From NCBI GenBank assembly GCA_012932295.1, contig JAAONU010000013.1, positions 2,712,603 through 2,776,602 of the forward strand: a stretch of DNA of 64,000 nt, in the 5' to 3' direction. Both the position numbers and the translations under genes were made by a program. The DNA comes from Cyclina sinensis. Its lineage: Eukaryota > Mollusca > Bivalvia > Venerida > Veneridae. The notes under the pieces are model-generated. The model did not search any database. It worked only from the letters and a program-made list of their open reading frames with translations, and was not told the origin of the DNA. Shown piece by piece: positions 23,093 through 34,786 of this stretch; the first letter of the stretch is position 1, and every line of letters begins with the position of its first letter.

Positions 23093-23822
23093 CAGTAGAA
23101 CCCCACCCCCCTCCCGGCAACCGGACGAGATTGGGACTGGACCGTTTGTCCGGTTTAGAGGGGTATCCGGTTTGGAGGGGTTTTCTATAACACATTTGGA
23201 AACAGAGACCTACACAGGGGTCGTTGTCTTTTTTGCATGACTATATTTTGTGATGACAGCTGCCTCATTGTAATGGTTCAATGAAAAACAAGATTATTTT
23301 GTTTTGTGTTTTATGCTGCTTTTAATAATATTCCAGTCATTTTTTAACTGGTTAAAGAAAATGGACATTAAATGTTCGGTTTAAAGCAATGCAAAACAAA
23401 GTAAAAAGTAAATTTTACAAAAATGTGTTTAGTTGTTTGCCAATTGAAATTTGTCGGCTTATGTTTACAATCTGATGGAATTTGCAAACTAACAATATTC
23501 AGTAATGAAATTAAAACCCAGAATGTAGAAGGAATAAAAAAATATGTTCTTTATTTTGACACAGAACTTGATTTTAGCAAGTTTTAAAATCGGAAATGCA
23601 TGGCCAGGTTTTAGCCATAGTAGGTAAAGACCGGTTTTCAAAAGCAGATTTACGTAAAAAAATGACTTTTTTACATAATCTTCCAGTATCCGGAATGCAG
23701 GTGTTTCCGGTTTGTAGGGATAAATTATATAGAGAAAAAACTGGGACCGGCCGATTTTTCCGATTTAGAGGTGGGTGGGGGGATCCGGTTTAGAGGGGGT
23801 CCGGTTTAGAGGGGTTCTACTG
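23093..23822. mobile_element. pogo/Tigger-like non-autonomous DNA element (MITE)
   Basis: Terminal inverted repeats begin CAGTAGAACCCC (23093) and end GGGGTTCTACTG (23822). A TA dinucleotide sits on each side (23091-23092 and 23823-23824), the expected Tc1/mariner-type duplication. Subterminal CCGGTTTAGAGGGG-like words recur at both ends (near 23150-23180 and 23778-23815). The 730-bp interior has no transposase. The CAGTAGAACC end is typical of pogo-group elements. Confidence 0.8.
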
Positions 23823-23998
23823 TATGACAAAATGATTTTTTCAGAATAGGAATAATACAACATAAGCCTTCGACCTTGGAGCCTTCGACAACTAAACACG
23901 TTTTTATCATGACGCATTTTTACTACGGTGTTCTTTTAGGACCGCTTTTGTTTCGCCTCGTCAACTTGTTGGTGTTTAATTAACGATAAGGAACTGCG

Positions 23999-24185
23999 AG
24001 AATATGGTGCGATGGTAGCATGAAAGAATGCGAAAAACGCAAAAATATGGTGCTACGGTAGGATGCGAAAACATGATGCGACGGTAGGATGCGAGAACAT
24101 GATGGACGGTAGGATGCGAGAACATGATGCGACGATAGCATGACGGGATGCAGAAACGCCAAAACATGGTGCGACGGCAGGATAA
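23999..24185. repeat. Tandem repeat of about 25-29 bp
   Basis: Units of the type AACATGATGCGACGGTAGGATGCGAG recur about six times with point changes and small indels. The unit is the whole structure and there are no spacers, so this is not a CRISPR-like array. Confidence 0.85.
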
Positions 24186-24356
24186 CCCAATACGGAGACA
24201 CAAACATAATATCTATCACTTCGTTTCCGTGCTTTCTCATCTTGTGATTGTGCTGTCGTATCATGTTATCACATATTTAGGGGGTTTTGTTGTTTTTTGG
24301 TCGTGATATCTGTTATCCCTTGTCATGACCGCTGTGAAAACCTCTAAAGACGAACA

Positions 24357-24599
24357 TTAAGCTTGAACATTAAGGAAGAATGAGAGGTTGTATGTGGTAT
24401 TTTTGTATCTTCTGTTTGGGACTTCTGTAACTTTTACTCTGTCATAGTAAAAAGATATAAAAAGAGCCATTTTGTCATGCTGGCAAACTTTGTCCATGTC
24501 CTCTACACCGCTCTTATAGCTTTTACATTCTGCATTGGTTTTCGGTTTGGACAGATCTTCAAGCTTCTTTCCCAATTTTATCAGCGTTGAATTCTGCAA
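24357..24599 (-). pseudogene. Possible exon or transposase fragment, unknown family
   Basis: After a possible acceptor (CCTGTTTGCAG, ending at 24600) the minus-strand frame reads with protein-like composition: KLGKKLEDLSKPKTNAECK, then YKSGVEDMDKVCQHD, then SFYYDRVKV. The YKSGVEDMD stretch faintly recalls the YNxxMGGVDxxD motif near the end of PiggyBac-type (DDE_Tnp_1_7) transposases. That resemblance is weak and unsupported by the rest. No partner exon was found. Confidence 0.25.
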
Positions 24600-25660
24600 A
24601 CAGGCACGCTCTTGTGACTTGTTACGGCTGCTAAACTTTTGTCCTTTGCTATGTCTGTCACTTTGTATTGTATCATTGTATCAGCTTGTGCAGTTCTATT
24701 CAAGTAAATATATATATATAAGTATATATATATATATATTCATGTCTGTTTATAAAAATGTCTGTTTATAAAAGTTAACAGTACAATGAATATAATATCT
24801 ATTCGTTTTAAGTGTGAAAATGTCTACAATACATAGTAATTTTAATATATGCTTAAGGTTTCTGTTTTTGTCATTGGAAAACACGGCATCTTTCACATCT
24901 TCCACTTATAAGAATTCATTAGAATGGTTTTGAAAGGTAAGTTATTTGTTTTTATATGTGCTTTTTATAATCAAGACCAAAATGATTACATATAAAAATT
25001 TGTTTGTTTGTAATCTGGTGATAAGAGCTGAAACTAGACTTTTATTTGTCCGTTGCGGTTTTGACAGATATTTTAAGCACGCCTTTCTTAGATAATACAC
25101 ACACTGATTTCCGCTCACTTTATATCCAGAAAATTTTGTCACTGAAAGTAGGATTTTCGCTTTCGGAATTATATAGTTTGTTTTAAATTTTTGATCGAAC
25201 CCTTTAGATATCTTCTGAATTTTGGAAAGGTATGTAAAATTTAATTGATTTTAAGTGCCAGCGCTATAAAACATGTTGCGTCACAAAAAGACAAGCAAAT
25301 GCTAATGATTATGGATCCAAAGTCGTATAGTCAAATACAATTAGTGGTATCTCCGGGTAATGCCTATTTTACAAATGAATTTCCTTATAGAATCCCATGT
25401 TTTTACATCTTCAGGAATTATGTGCATTAACATAATTAACTCATCCAACATATTTGTTTGATGGTTAATTTCGTATGTGGATTTGTGATTCTGTATAATA
25501 GAAAAAAAGAATATGTTTAGTTAGGTTTGTGGTTCTGTACTCAAAAGGTCCATTTTGTTAGTTCATTTGTGAATCTTTACTAAAGAAAAGGTATACACTA
25601 AGGTTTTGAATGTATTAGTTCTGAGCTGGTTGGAAAATTGTAGGTCATATGGTGTTCATG
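24600..25660. other. Intergenic with TA microsatellite and one exon-like block
   Basis: A (TA)n tract lies at about 24708-24740. A possible internal exon lies near 25256-25359 on plus: acceptor-like TTGATTTTAAG, an open block containing KHVASQKDKQMLMIMDPK, then GGTAATG as a weak donor. No flanking exon or known domain supports it. Confidence 0.2.
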
Positions 25661-26460
25661 TTTATTTCTGCGATCGCCATGAGTATGCTCTGCGTCAGCA
25701 CGTCGTCTGTCGTTCACTTTTGCTTTAAACAACATTTACTCTTAGTCAAAGTCGATGAAACTTAGAAAAGATTCTCCTTGCGCGAAGCTCTATTAAATCT
25801 ATTTAAAAAATTCAATTCCATGCATAGCTCTGTTTGTTATAGACAACAAGTATGAATATAAATATAGTCTAAAACCACTGGGACCAGAGCTGTAATTTGC
25901 TGTGTTGCAAAACGTTTGCTCAAAAGTCTTCGCTTGGGTCGGTCCTGGGATGTTTTACAAAGACTTATATAGATTCTTTCAAATGTTCTAGTCAATAAAT
26001 AAATAAATAAATAAATAAAGCCGAGGCTTCTGAAATTAGATTTTTAGTATTGTCTAGTGAACTTCTACAAAGATTGTTCAACTTATGCCACTGAAAACAA
26101 TATTTGTCCCACCGTGATGTCACATATTTATTTATAGAAATATATATAAAAAATATTTGAAATTCTTCTTGTCTGAAAGCACAAGAAATCTTCCAGGAAG
26201 CATTTCCAAATAAACCTCTTCGAAGATTGTTTACCTATGCTCCTGTGGTCAATTTTGGTTCCATCCCTGTGGTCAGATATTTTACATTGACAAATTTTTC
26301 AAAAATATTCTAGTCAGAAACCATAAAGCTGTGACTTTTGAACCTCTAACAAGATTGTTAATATTATGTCCCTAGTATCATTTTGACCCAACCGAGGGTC
26401 ACATGTTTGGTCTAGAATATGAAGGAAATTACATGGAAATATATGGTAAACGTTTTATTG
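25661..26460. repeat. Degenerate dispersed tandem repeat
   Basis: Loosely repeated segments (GATTGTTCAACTTATG, GATTGTTTACCTATGC and GATTGTTAATATTATG; TTTCAAATGTTCTAGTC versus TTCAAAAATATTCTAGTC) recur about every 160 bases. A run of AAAT repeats lies at 25995-26019. This is a molluscan tandem-core repeat with unclear ends. Confidence 0.5.
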
Positions 26461-27565
26461 TTTTTTTTTATATAAACCAAACAGTCTAAAGCTTTGAGCA
26501 GCATTATCTGTTGTTGTTTTTTAAATATAATAACAAAGCCATTACATTTCACATGATGTTTTGATCCCTTATACTCAGATTAGAAATTGAATATCATTAT
26601 CACTCTCGTGTTACTGAAGTACACGCACATTGATTTGAAACTTAGCGAAATCTACAACTGACCTTCTTTGGTGACGTTAGTGTTGTGAAGTCTTCTGAAG
26701 TCTTACGTTCAGGAAAAATATAAGCAAAATTTTAGACAGAAAATCAAAGGACTGAAAGTTCTTAATCACACAAGGCTATAAAAAAGGCTATAAACAAAGC
26801 TATAAACAAAGCTATAAACAAAGGCAACTTTCAAGAATAAGGAATGAAGTGGTCTAATACAGTATTTTTCACCCTAAAAATCAAAAGTTGAACAGCCTGA
26901 ATTTTTCTCAGGAGAGTCTGAATACAGAAAAGAGAAATTATCTTGAGTATGTAATATATTACATGTACGTGTTAAATAAGCTCCGTAAACCACTGCTTAA
27001 CATTGTTTTACTACAGTTCAATTAAAATATTCATCAATTGTGAGACACCAGCAAACCACAGGAAACGCCACAAATAGTTATAGCTCTTCTACCCCTAAAA
27101 TCGTACTTACTGGCAAAGCAAAGAAAAAACTAAAGGCAAGTGAATGACAGTAATAAAAATAGGTATGACCCTGACACGTCAAAAAAAAAAAAAAATTAAG
27201 GACATTAGTGGACAAAGCCTCAGTTAAATGACTGGATTAAATTATAATCTAGTTACTAAGTAATTTATAAGTAACTTCCATCACAAATCTTTACAATTGA
27301 ATAGAAAGTTTTATACATACGTAAATGTATGTCATTTAAAACAGAGTTTGTTTCCCGAAATAAACTTATCACACACAAACAAAAAACTTAAAAATTATCA
27401 GCTTTATGCAACAAAGTTATTTTATTTTCTAACAGTTGTAAAAATTTATTTATGGAATATATTTTCGTGTTTTACTTATCGCTGCAATAAAGACTGATTA
27501 CTACAGATAAAATTGCTATCGTTGTAAAGCAAACACTCACAGATCATTCCTTAAAAAAGTGATCA
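26461..27565. other. Intergenic; short 14-bp tandem repeat
   Basis: Near 26775-26823 the word GCTATAAACAAA recurs about four times. Nothing else is supported. Confidence 0.4.
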
Positions 27566-27570
27566 CCAGT

Positions 27571-27813
27571 GGCCGGTTGCTCAGAACTTTAACAGTCTGT
27601 TAAACTAACAGTCGGTTAAATTTTAAGTCAGTTTTCTAAGAAATTGACTCACTATTTCAAGAAAGTATCTCCATGCAAAAAGACATAACTGAGCGATTCT
27701 TTTAAAATAAAAAAGAAATTTGAATAAGATATTTGAAAACAAAAGAGTTATTTTGGATCAAAATTTAACCGACCGTCAGTTTGACAGACCGTTAATGTTT
27801 TGAGCAACCGGTC
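27571..27813. mobile_element. Short MITE with ~55-60-bp terminal inverted repeats
   Basis: The left end reads GGCCGGTTGCTCAGAACTTT, then AACAGTCTGTTAAACTAACA, then GTCGGTTAAATTTT. The right end is its diverged reverse complement (AAAATTTAACCGACCGTCAG, then ACCGTTAATGTTTTGAGC, then AACCGG). The total is about 243 bp with no coding capacity. Target-site duplication is not clear, because the right end runs straight into a 25-bp tandem repeat. Confidence 0.75.
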
Positions 27814-27909
27814 CCAGATATCTAACTCATCTTAGGTCCCAGATATCTAACTCATCTTAGGTCCCAGATATCTAACTCATCTTAGGTCCCAGATATCTAA
27901 CTCATCTTA
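27810..27909. repeat. Four perfect 25-bp tandem repeats
   Basis: GGTCCCAGATATCTAACTCA plus TCTTA is repeated exactly four times without spacers. The first unit begins inside the right end of the MITE at 27571-27813, so the expansion happened after insertion. Confidence 0.95.
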
Positions 27910-30325
27910 AGGACAAAACGATAATCTATTCCCAAAAAAGCATTTCTTTAGAAAATTACTTCAAAATACTTTTGCGTAACCAAGATCTTACACTATTAAA
28001 AATGAGCACATCAAAGCATCTATTAACGATTAAACCAGGCCGACGGAAAAACAAACACGTAACATATAACCACGATTAGAGAACATCTTAGACTCGTATT
28101 TTTATACAAGGCCAAAATTATAAAATTGAAAGAATTACTTAATACAAATGACTGGGCTACTCTTAAGAAACTCGAAAAATTGTTTGATTATATCCTGAAA
28201 GTAACAAACAGAAAAAACTGACCCACCAAACTCGAATCCGAACACAAAGTCATCAAAATTCTTTTCATGTAAAACAAAATGCGAGTTATCCCTGTGAAGT
28301 CGCATAAACTAAAACTTATATAACTAAAAATGAATTCTCTGTAAAAAACAAAAAGTTAAAGAATATACCATGTGCCAATATCTTGTAAAGGACTCTTTCA
28401 TAAATATTATATTCAGGTACACATTGTAGAAATAGAAATGGTTACCATGGCAATAAAGCTCAAAGAAATTTCTTGAAAACAGCCATATTAACCAGAAAAA
28501 AATGCCCAATTGTCTCTTTTCAACAATTCTGAAACAATACTTTATTTGTCTGAAATCAAATATTGTTTGCTTAATTATATTCAAACAAACGTATGCTTTT
28601 CTTGTTTTCCTTTTGCTGTAACGGTTTAAAAACAAGACAAAAATAAACAATCTAATCAAATGTCAAATTTAGGTCATAGATATATTCTTATATTTCACAA
28701 AGCAAAGGGCTAAAGCTTAAGTATTTTGATTTTTTTTTTGATAGAGCCATGGTAGTACTTTAAATTCATGAATTAATATTCATGAGCAATTTCATAAGCA
28801 AAAAATTTGCAAATTGTCAAAAAAAGAGCAAAATTTCCAAATTTTATTAACAATTTTTATACAAACTCTTCAGTGTTGTACTGACGGGATAATAAATTCT
28901 TGCAAATATTTACATCTCTTAACTTACTTTCTGTGGTAATAAATCTTTCTTATAAAAGAAATAATAACATGTTTAAATTTGCTATTCTTCTATGTTTTAT
29001 TTTTTTAAACTGCTTCCTTGACATCAAAAGCCAGTTAACTAATTTTGAGTTAAAAATGGGCATTTCTTTGCTCTTTTGGTTTTATTTGTACTTAGATAAC
29101 TAAAAATGCCTTCTTTGAAAATAACAGCAAAATAAAACAATTTTGTACAATAATTTATAAATATGTTTCCGTGGTAACAGAGCAAAAGTACTGTATCTAT
29201 CTATTTAATAGATATTTTCATTTTACTTCCTCAGACTTATTTTATTTTTGTAAGAGAATCTTAATTTTCCACAAGGGCAATTATCAAAGATGATTTATGG
29301 GATATACTGCTGCTACGGCAACCAGTATGTACGTTCTGCTTCCATTTTTGCTAAAGGTATTACATAAATGAGAAACTGTGTAATTGAATTCATTCGACTA
29401 ATTTCATAAATTCCAGAAATTTACTAAGGTAAGACTGTTGAAGCAGTAGAAGTATTGAAGACAATACAGTAATGTTACTTTAAAGTACCTGTTAAAATTT
29501 TAACAAGTGAAAACGATTTTGGACACACGTTCTCGGACCGAACACATACCCTTTTTGTAAAACTGCTACACAATTTTGCAAAACCCTTTTCTGTGTTCGG
29601 TGTATGTTTCACAAAATGAATTAAGTAAATGCATTTTACCCTAACATATAAAAGTGATTATTCTGACAGAAAGAAAAGTTATTAGATACAGGTGACTGCT
29701 CCCCACAGAAACTTGAGGCATGTCTGAAACTGACCTGTTGCAAAAAAAAAAACAAGTTTCAAACAATAAACATCCAAAACTTAAAAGTATTTTCTAAATT
29801 TCAATGATTGTATGGACCCATGGATTCCTGCCTGTCAAATGTGTATTTAACTTAAAGAGGCATTTAAATTAAGTAATAAAAGTGTTCTCTATAGTTTCTC
29901 CAACTTTAAACAAGGATATCGTTGGAAACGATGGATGCTCCCCAAAGGTACATGGAAGTTGGATGAATGTGTAAATGAGGAAGGTGTAGGTGGGAGGAGG
30001 TTGGGAGCATGTTGTGCAGTTATAATGATATTGACTGGTGTTCGTCATTTCACAGAAATAAAATCAGGAGAAAATTATTATTTTATTTTATTACATATTA
30101 TTATGTCAACAGTGAAAAGTGGTTAAGCAGATATTGGAGTTGTTTCCAGAACCAGATCAGAAGGGAAAACTTGAACATTTGTTTGTAAGGCTATTGTTAG
30201 TATAAAATGTTAGTAGTTGTACCAGAGAAGTGTTATTAGACATGCATGTACCTTTACATGACAGACTGGAGGTTGATCCAAATAACCTGATGATCTGAGA
30301 AGTATGACGTAGTGAGTCGTATGAA
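27910..30325. other. Intergenic; several X-box-like imperfect palindromes
   Basis: No gene recognised. GTTACCATGGCAAT (28441), GCCATGGTAGTAC (28747), TTTCCGTGGTAACAG (29166-29181) and GCTACGGCAACC (about 29313) resemble the GTTNCCATGGNAAC palindrome. They probably belong to diverged copies of a dispersed repeat. Confidence 0.3.
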
Positions 30326-31160
30326 AAAAAAATACCTGGTCAAGAGTAGAGCCAGTTTTTGTGGTAGCAAAATAAAGGGAAATAATTTAAAAAAGTAACC
30401 AAAACTTATTGTTCATATTAAATGCATTTTCTTTCTATGTATTCTTTCATTTTGTTAACTTTCAAAACATGCCTTCAGTTTGAAGTTATAGTGCAAATAA
30501 ATCTGGTCAAAAAAATTTCGACAAAAGAATATAAGTTAAATTGAATAAAGGGAGATAATTCAGAAAGTAAGTTAGACAGAGTTATGGTTCTTGCACAATG
30601 CAAATCCTCTCATTGTATTCTATCATTGTGTAAACTTTCAACAAAATCACTAAATGAATAGGCATCAGGTCATAAATTTATGAAAAATCACGGAATCGGA
30701 ACATGCCGGTAAAATACACACATGCTCTTGGTAGTGCAGCTACCTAATGAGTTTCAGTGAATTCCAGTGGAATAGTTTGGACAAAAATTACAGCTGAAAA
30801 AGTATCAAAGAGGTATAACTTTGTGAAAAATCACTGAACCGGAACATGCCTGTAATATGCAAATCTCCTCTTGGTAGTGAAACTCACTATGAAGTTTTGA
30901 TGAATTCCAGTCAGTGGTTGCTGAGAAATAGTCCGGACAAAAATGTCAGTTGAAAGGGCATTAAAGGGGCATAACAATGTGAAAAAAACAAAGGACCGGA
31001 ACAGGCTACTAATATGCACAGCTCCTCTTAGCAGTGAAGCTTCCTATTCAGTTTTAGTAAATTCAGGCCAGCGGTTGTTGAGAAATTGTCCGGACAAAAT
31101 TTCGGGACGGACAAGGCGGCGACTAAATGCATCCCCGTTGGGGAGCATAAAACGAGCCGT
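30326..31160. repeat. Tandem-core repeat, ~150-bp units, hairpin-type end
   Basis: Units carrying TGAAAAATCAC(G/T)GAA, CCGGAACATGCC, ATGCAAATCTCCTCTTGGTAG and GTCCGGACAAAA recur from about 30660 to 31100. The block ends CGGGACGGACAAGGCGGCGA and CATCCCCGTTGGGGAGC, with a GC hairpin (TCCCCGTTGGGGA). Tandem core plus terminal hairpin is the organisation described for bivalve pearl / MINE elements, some of which are tied to Helitron-like transposons. That assignment is inference. Confidence 0.6.
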
Positions 31161-32336
31161 CACTGTAAACAACCTTTCATGAAAAAAATTACCATGTTTA
31201 GTTAAGCACATATATTTCTATTACACTAAGGGCTGTTAAATGTGAAAGGAGTCAAATGCTGATATTTATCATAAATGATAAAACCACATTTGTGTTTTAT
31301 ACTCCTCTGTTTTCCTCTGTATGTATATTTTTGTTGCCATAGAGTTTCAAAATCCAGCAATACAACGTAAATAACCGTTTGTGACTTTTATAATATTTTA
31401 TTTTAACAACTTTCATACATTAAAAAACATTATCAGTACATGTCCTTGAAGTCATTAAAGAAATTTCCATAGGCCTCATGCAATGAACACTGAAAGCAAG
31501 GCTAGTTTTGTTACCTTGACCTTTAAAGGAGTGATCTGTAGCATGCGACACAAATACCGTCATGACACACAAATACCCCTCTTAAATTGATTTAAAACTG
31601 ATTATTATCTATAACCGAATTTACCTTCCAAGATGAAGTTCTGTATGAAATGTTCTGTTTAAAAACAAAAAGGAAAAACAAACAAACAAATAAAAATCAA
31701 ACTTTTGCTAAAATCAAAAAAGAATTATTTTAAAATGGTCCTACTGAACAGCCTTTTTGCAGTTTCCTAGAAAATAATCCATATAAAAAATACACACATC
31801 ATATACTGTTTAAAATTATACTATTCATATCTACAACTAACTAAAAAGAAAAATCCACCATGGTTTCTGAGGGTAATTTTTTGAAAATAACAGGCTGAAT
31901 ATAAGGTGATATGTTTGCAGATCATCTTTTTGTAAAATTATATCAAGATTGAGGTTTTTACCTTTAACAATTTAAGTTAGACAGACTAACTAATACCCAT
32001 TTTGATAATAAGGTAAATTTTGTGCCAAATCACCCTCCTTAAGTAGTTATAGTTCTTCAGATGGATAATGTCGTTTTAAGAATTAAAAAACAAAATCATC
32101 CACCTTGTAAATATCCACATAAGTAGGACATAACTCAAAGATAAACTGCTCAGTTTGACATTATAGGTTAACCAGCCAACTATAAGAGAGTCATTAGACA
32201 AAAATGTATATCCTTAAAAGAGACATAAAATACAAAAAATTAAAATGAAATAAATAAAATAGTGATGTGCTTATACAAATCATAAATAAGTTTTTCTCGA
32301 ACACTGAAGTGTATCCTGATTCAACTTACCTTCCTC
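31161..32336. other. Intergenic, nothing recognised
   Basis: AT-rich, with no supported exon or repeat. Confidence 0.45.
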
Positions 32337-32471
32337 TTTTGTATTCGGTTTTCCTGTTCCTATTTTGTACTCGGTTTTCCTGTTCCTCTTTTGTACTCGG
32401 TTTTCCTGTTCCTATTTTGTACTCGGTTTTCCTGTTCCTCTTTTGTATTCGGTTTTCCTGTTCCTATTTTC
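32337..32471. repeat. 27-bp tandem repeat, five copies
   Basis: The unit TTTTGTACTCGGTTTTCCTG plus TTCCT(A/C)T is repeated five times. Copies alternate between TATTTT and TCTTTT junctions. The period is divisible by three, so the 78-codon frame over it is a repeat artefact. Confidence 0.95.
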
Positions 32472-33313
32472 TTGTTTGCTCTAGATTTATATTATTTTAT
32501 TAGACTAACATGTGAAATTTAAACGATAGGAAAAATAAGAACAAGTAGAGCTTTTTATTCTTTTTCAAAGTACCATTGTTATTTATTACATGAAACGAAT
32601 TTTTTATGTTGTTGTACGAAAATACCATTAAAATAGTGTATTACCTTGGGTAATAAAGAGACTATGACCATAAGAAATATGCCTTTATGTTTGTAAAATC
32701 AGTTGCTAATATACGCATTGTATTAGTATGGATATTTTATTGCATTTAATGGCCATTACTAGACAGAAGACGTCTTGAAATTGTTGAACGAGTTTTAAAG
32801 ATTTGCAGTGGCCGAAAACAGTACTGTGGAAATAATATCTAAGGTTAAACACAAATAAATCAAATCCTATAGTATTTCATTGTAGCACCAAGTCCTAATT
32901 TAATGTTATTAGCTTCTGAAGATGTTGCCTATTTCTTGAAAGAAGCAATCATGACAAACAATTTCATTCAGATTTTTTTCATTCCAATCCGTCAGAAGTT
33001 CCTGTTTATTTTAAAACGACAAAACATTAGACATGAAATATCCGGCACACTTGTACCTATGCTTAATTTCTATTTGTTCTTCAACATATGCATTGATTTC
33101 AAGTAAAAATGATTTTTAGAACAAATTTTCCATTTTTGACCAGACAGGTTTGTCATCTTATAGCTCTTTACAGAACTTTAACAAAATTCCCGAGAACACT
33201 GATTTGGTGGTGTTTAACCTAAAGATAACGTGTCTTGTTTTTCAGGGATATTATGAATCCATACAGTTATACGACAACCTGTTCAGGTCTAGCTTTATTT
33301 TCTTTTACGGGAT
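32472..33313. other. Intergenic, nothing recognised
   Basis: No motif or repeat could be supported. Confidence 0.4.
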
Positions 33314-33639
33314 TTTAAAATTCATTTGCATTTATTCGAATACGCATGACTTGTTAATTTTTACCAAGTCACTGTTCATCCACAACTCTAAAAGATATAT
33401 GATATATATTATTTAATCAAACTCAGTATTGATTTATTTTTTTTTGCACATTCAAATACCGATAAAATTCTAAGATTTATAGCAAGTCAATTTTATATTT
33501 ATAATGTAACCCACGCTTAAAAAGAATATTGGCTATATCGGTTAACTCGTGTATGACGAGGGTGACAGAACTAGAAAATTATCTTATCAATACGATACAC
33601 TTAATTATTTTGTTCACCTTCTAAGCATTCTCCCACTGT

Positions 33640-34122
33640 GGCTGATTTTTATGAACATTTTAAGAAAAAAGTAAACACGAATAATATCCTGGATGAAGCC
33701 ACTTTTGACGAAGAAATACAAATATTCCAAAATTCAAATGTTAATTTTAAATAAGGTATAACAGAAGAAGAAATATCAAAATGTTTAAAGAACCGTATAA
33801 ACGGAAGGGCATCAAACCCTATAGATAACATTATTAAAGAATATATTAAAATGTCTAAAGTCATTCATTCCACTGTACAAAAACCTGTTCAGTCTTCTCC
33901 TTGATACAAGCCATGTCCCTTGTTCATGGCTGGAAGGTATTATTATTCCAGTTTACAAAAAAAATGATTCCAAGGATCCAAGTTAGTGCAGGCATATTAC
34001 AATTTTTAGTCTTTTTAAGAAAGCTATTTACTTCTGTATTAAATCAAAAGTTATCATCATATTATTTTGAAAATACAAACATCTTATGAAAATTAGACGG
34101 GATGTTCTACTGTTCTACATTA
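33640..34122 (+). pseudogene. LINE reverse-transcriptase fragment (copy A)
   Basis: The translation shows ADFYEHFKKKV, GITEEEISKCLKNRINGRAS and DNIIKEYIKMSK, a pattern that precedes RT in jockey/CR1-like LINE ORF2. Several frame breaks follow. The same fragment occurs in copy B (51094-51332 and 55159-55290), so the LINE inserted before the segmental duplication. Sequence after 34130 is not shared. Confidence 0.7.
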
Positions 34123-34130
34123 GACCATTA

Positions 34131-34786
34131 GGCGGTCACCTTGCTTAAGCAGCCAAAATTACCGTTTTCCTTTGCTGGCTGCTTAAAAAAGGTTGGACTG
34201 TATGACCCAATTACAAAAACACTCGGTATGATTGCACCAATCTTGTTTGTTTGCATAAGTCACCCTTTTTCTTTTCAAATAAAGCAAAGTGAACTCGACA
34301 ATTAATGTTATTGTTGTTTGTTTCTCCTTAGATAGATATATATTCGTAATATATAATTATAAATCATTTTTATTACAAAAATGACATACATTTCTTTATT
34401 GGAGTATATTATTTTTTATTATTATTATTTATCTGATATACCCTCATGTTGAATAACTAATTAAATACCTTGAAGAAATGAAGTGTTGTACGCGCGCGTA
34501 TATGTGTATCAAATGCTCCAAGCTGACACTTTTACAGCGACTATATTTTTCAAATTAATTCCACGCACATTTTCTACTTTGCACGTGATTCTATTTACAA
34601 AGGTTTCAAAATGTGAAACATTTGTTTCCTTCTGAAAAAAAGGTGTACCGTAACTCGGCTTGTAGTCAAAAAGACTTTATCTCAGGCCATTTTGTATAAT
34701 CAAGGAGTTAAGAAGTACATTTCAAATTGATAAAGCAGAAAAAATATCTATGGTGAACAATTGCTAAACAAATACTTCAAGCTGGT
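34131..34786. other. Copy-A-specific stretch with a TTAAGCAGCC hairpin
   Basis: Not homologous to the corresponding part of copy B. Near 34146-34188 CTTAAGCAGCCAA and TTGCTGGCTGCTTAA form an inverted pair, probably part of a dispersed repeat. Nothing else is recognised. Confidence 0.4.

Noticed and set aside
23999..24185. CRISPR-like appearance of short repeats
   Set aside because: Units are contiguous and diverged with no unique spacers, and the genome is eukaryotic.
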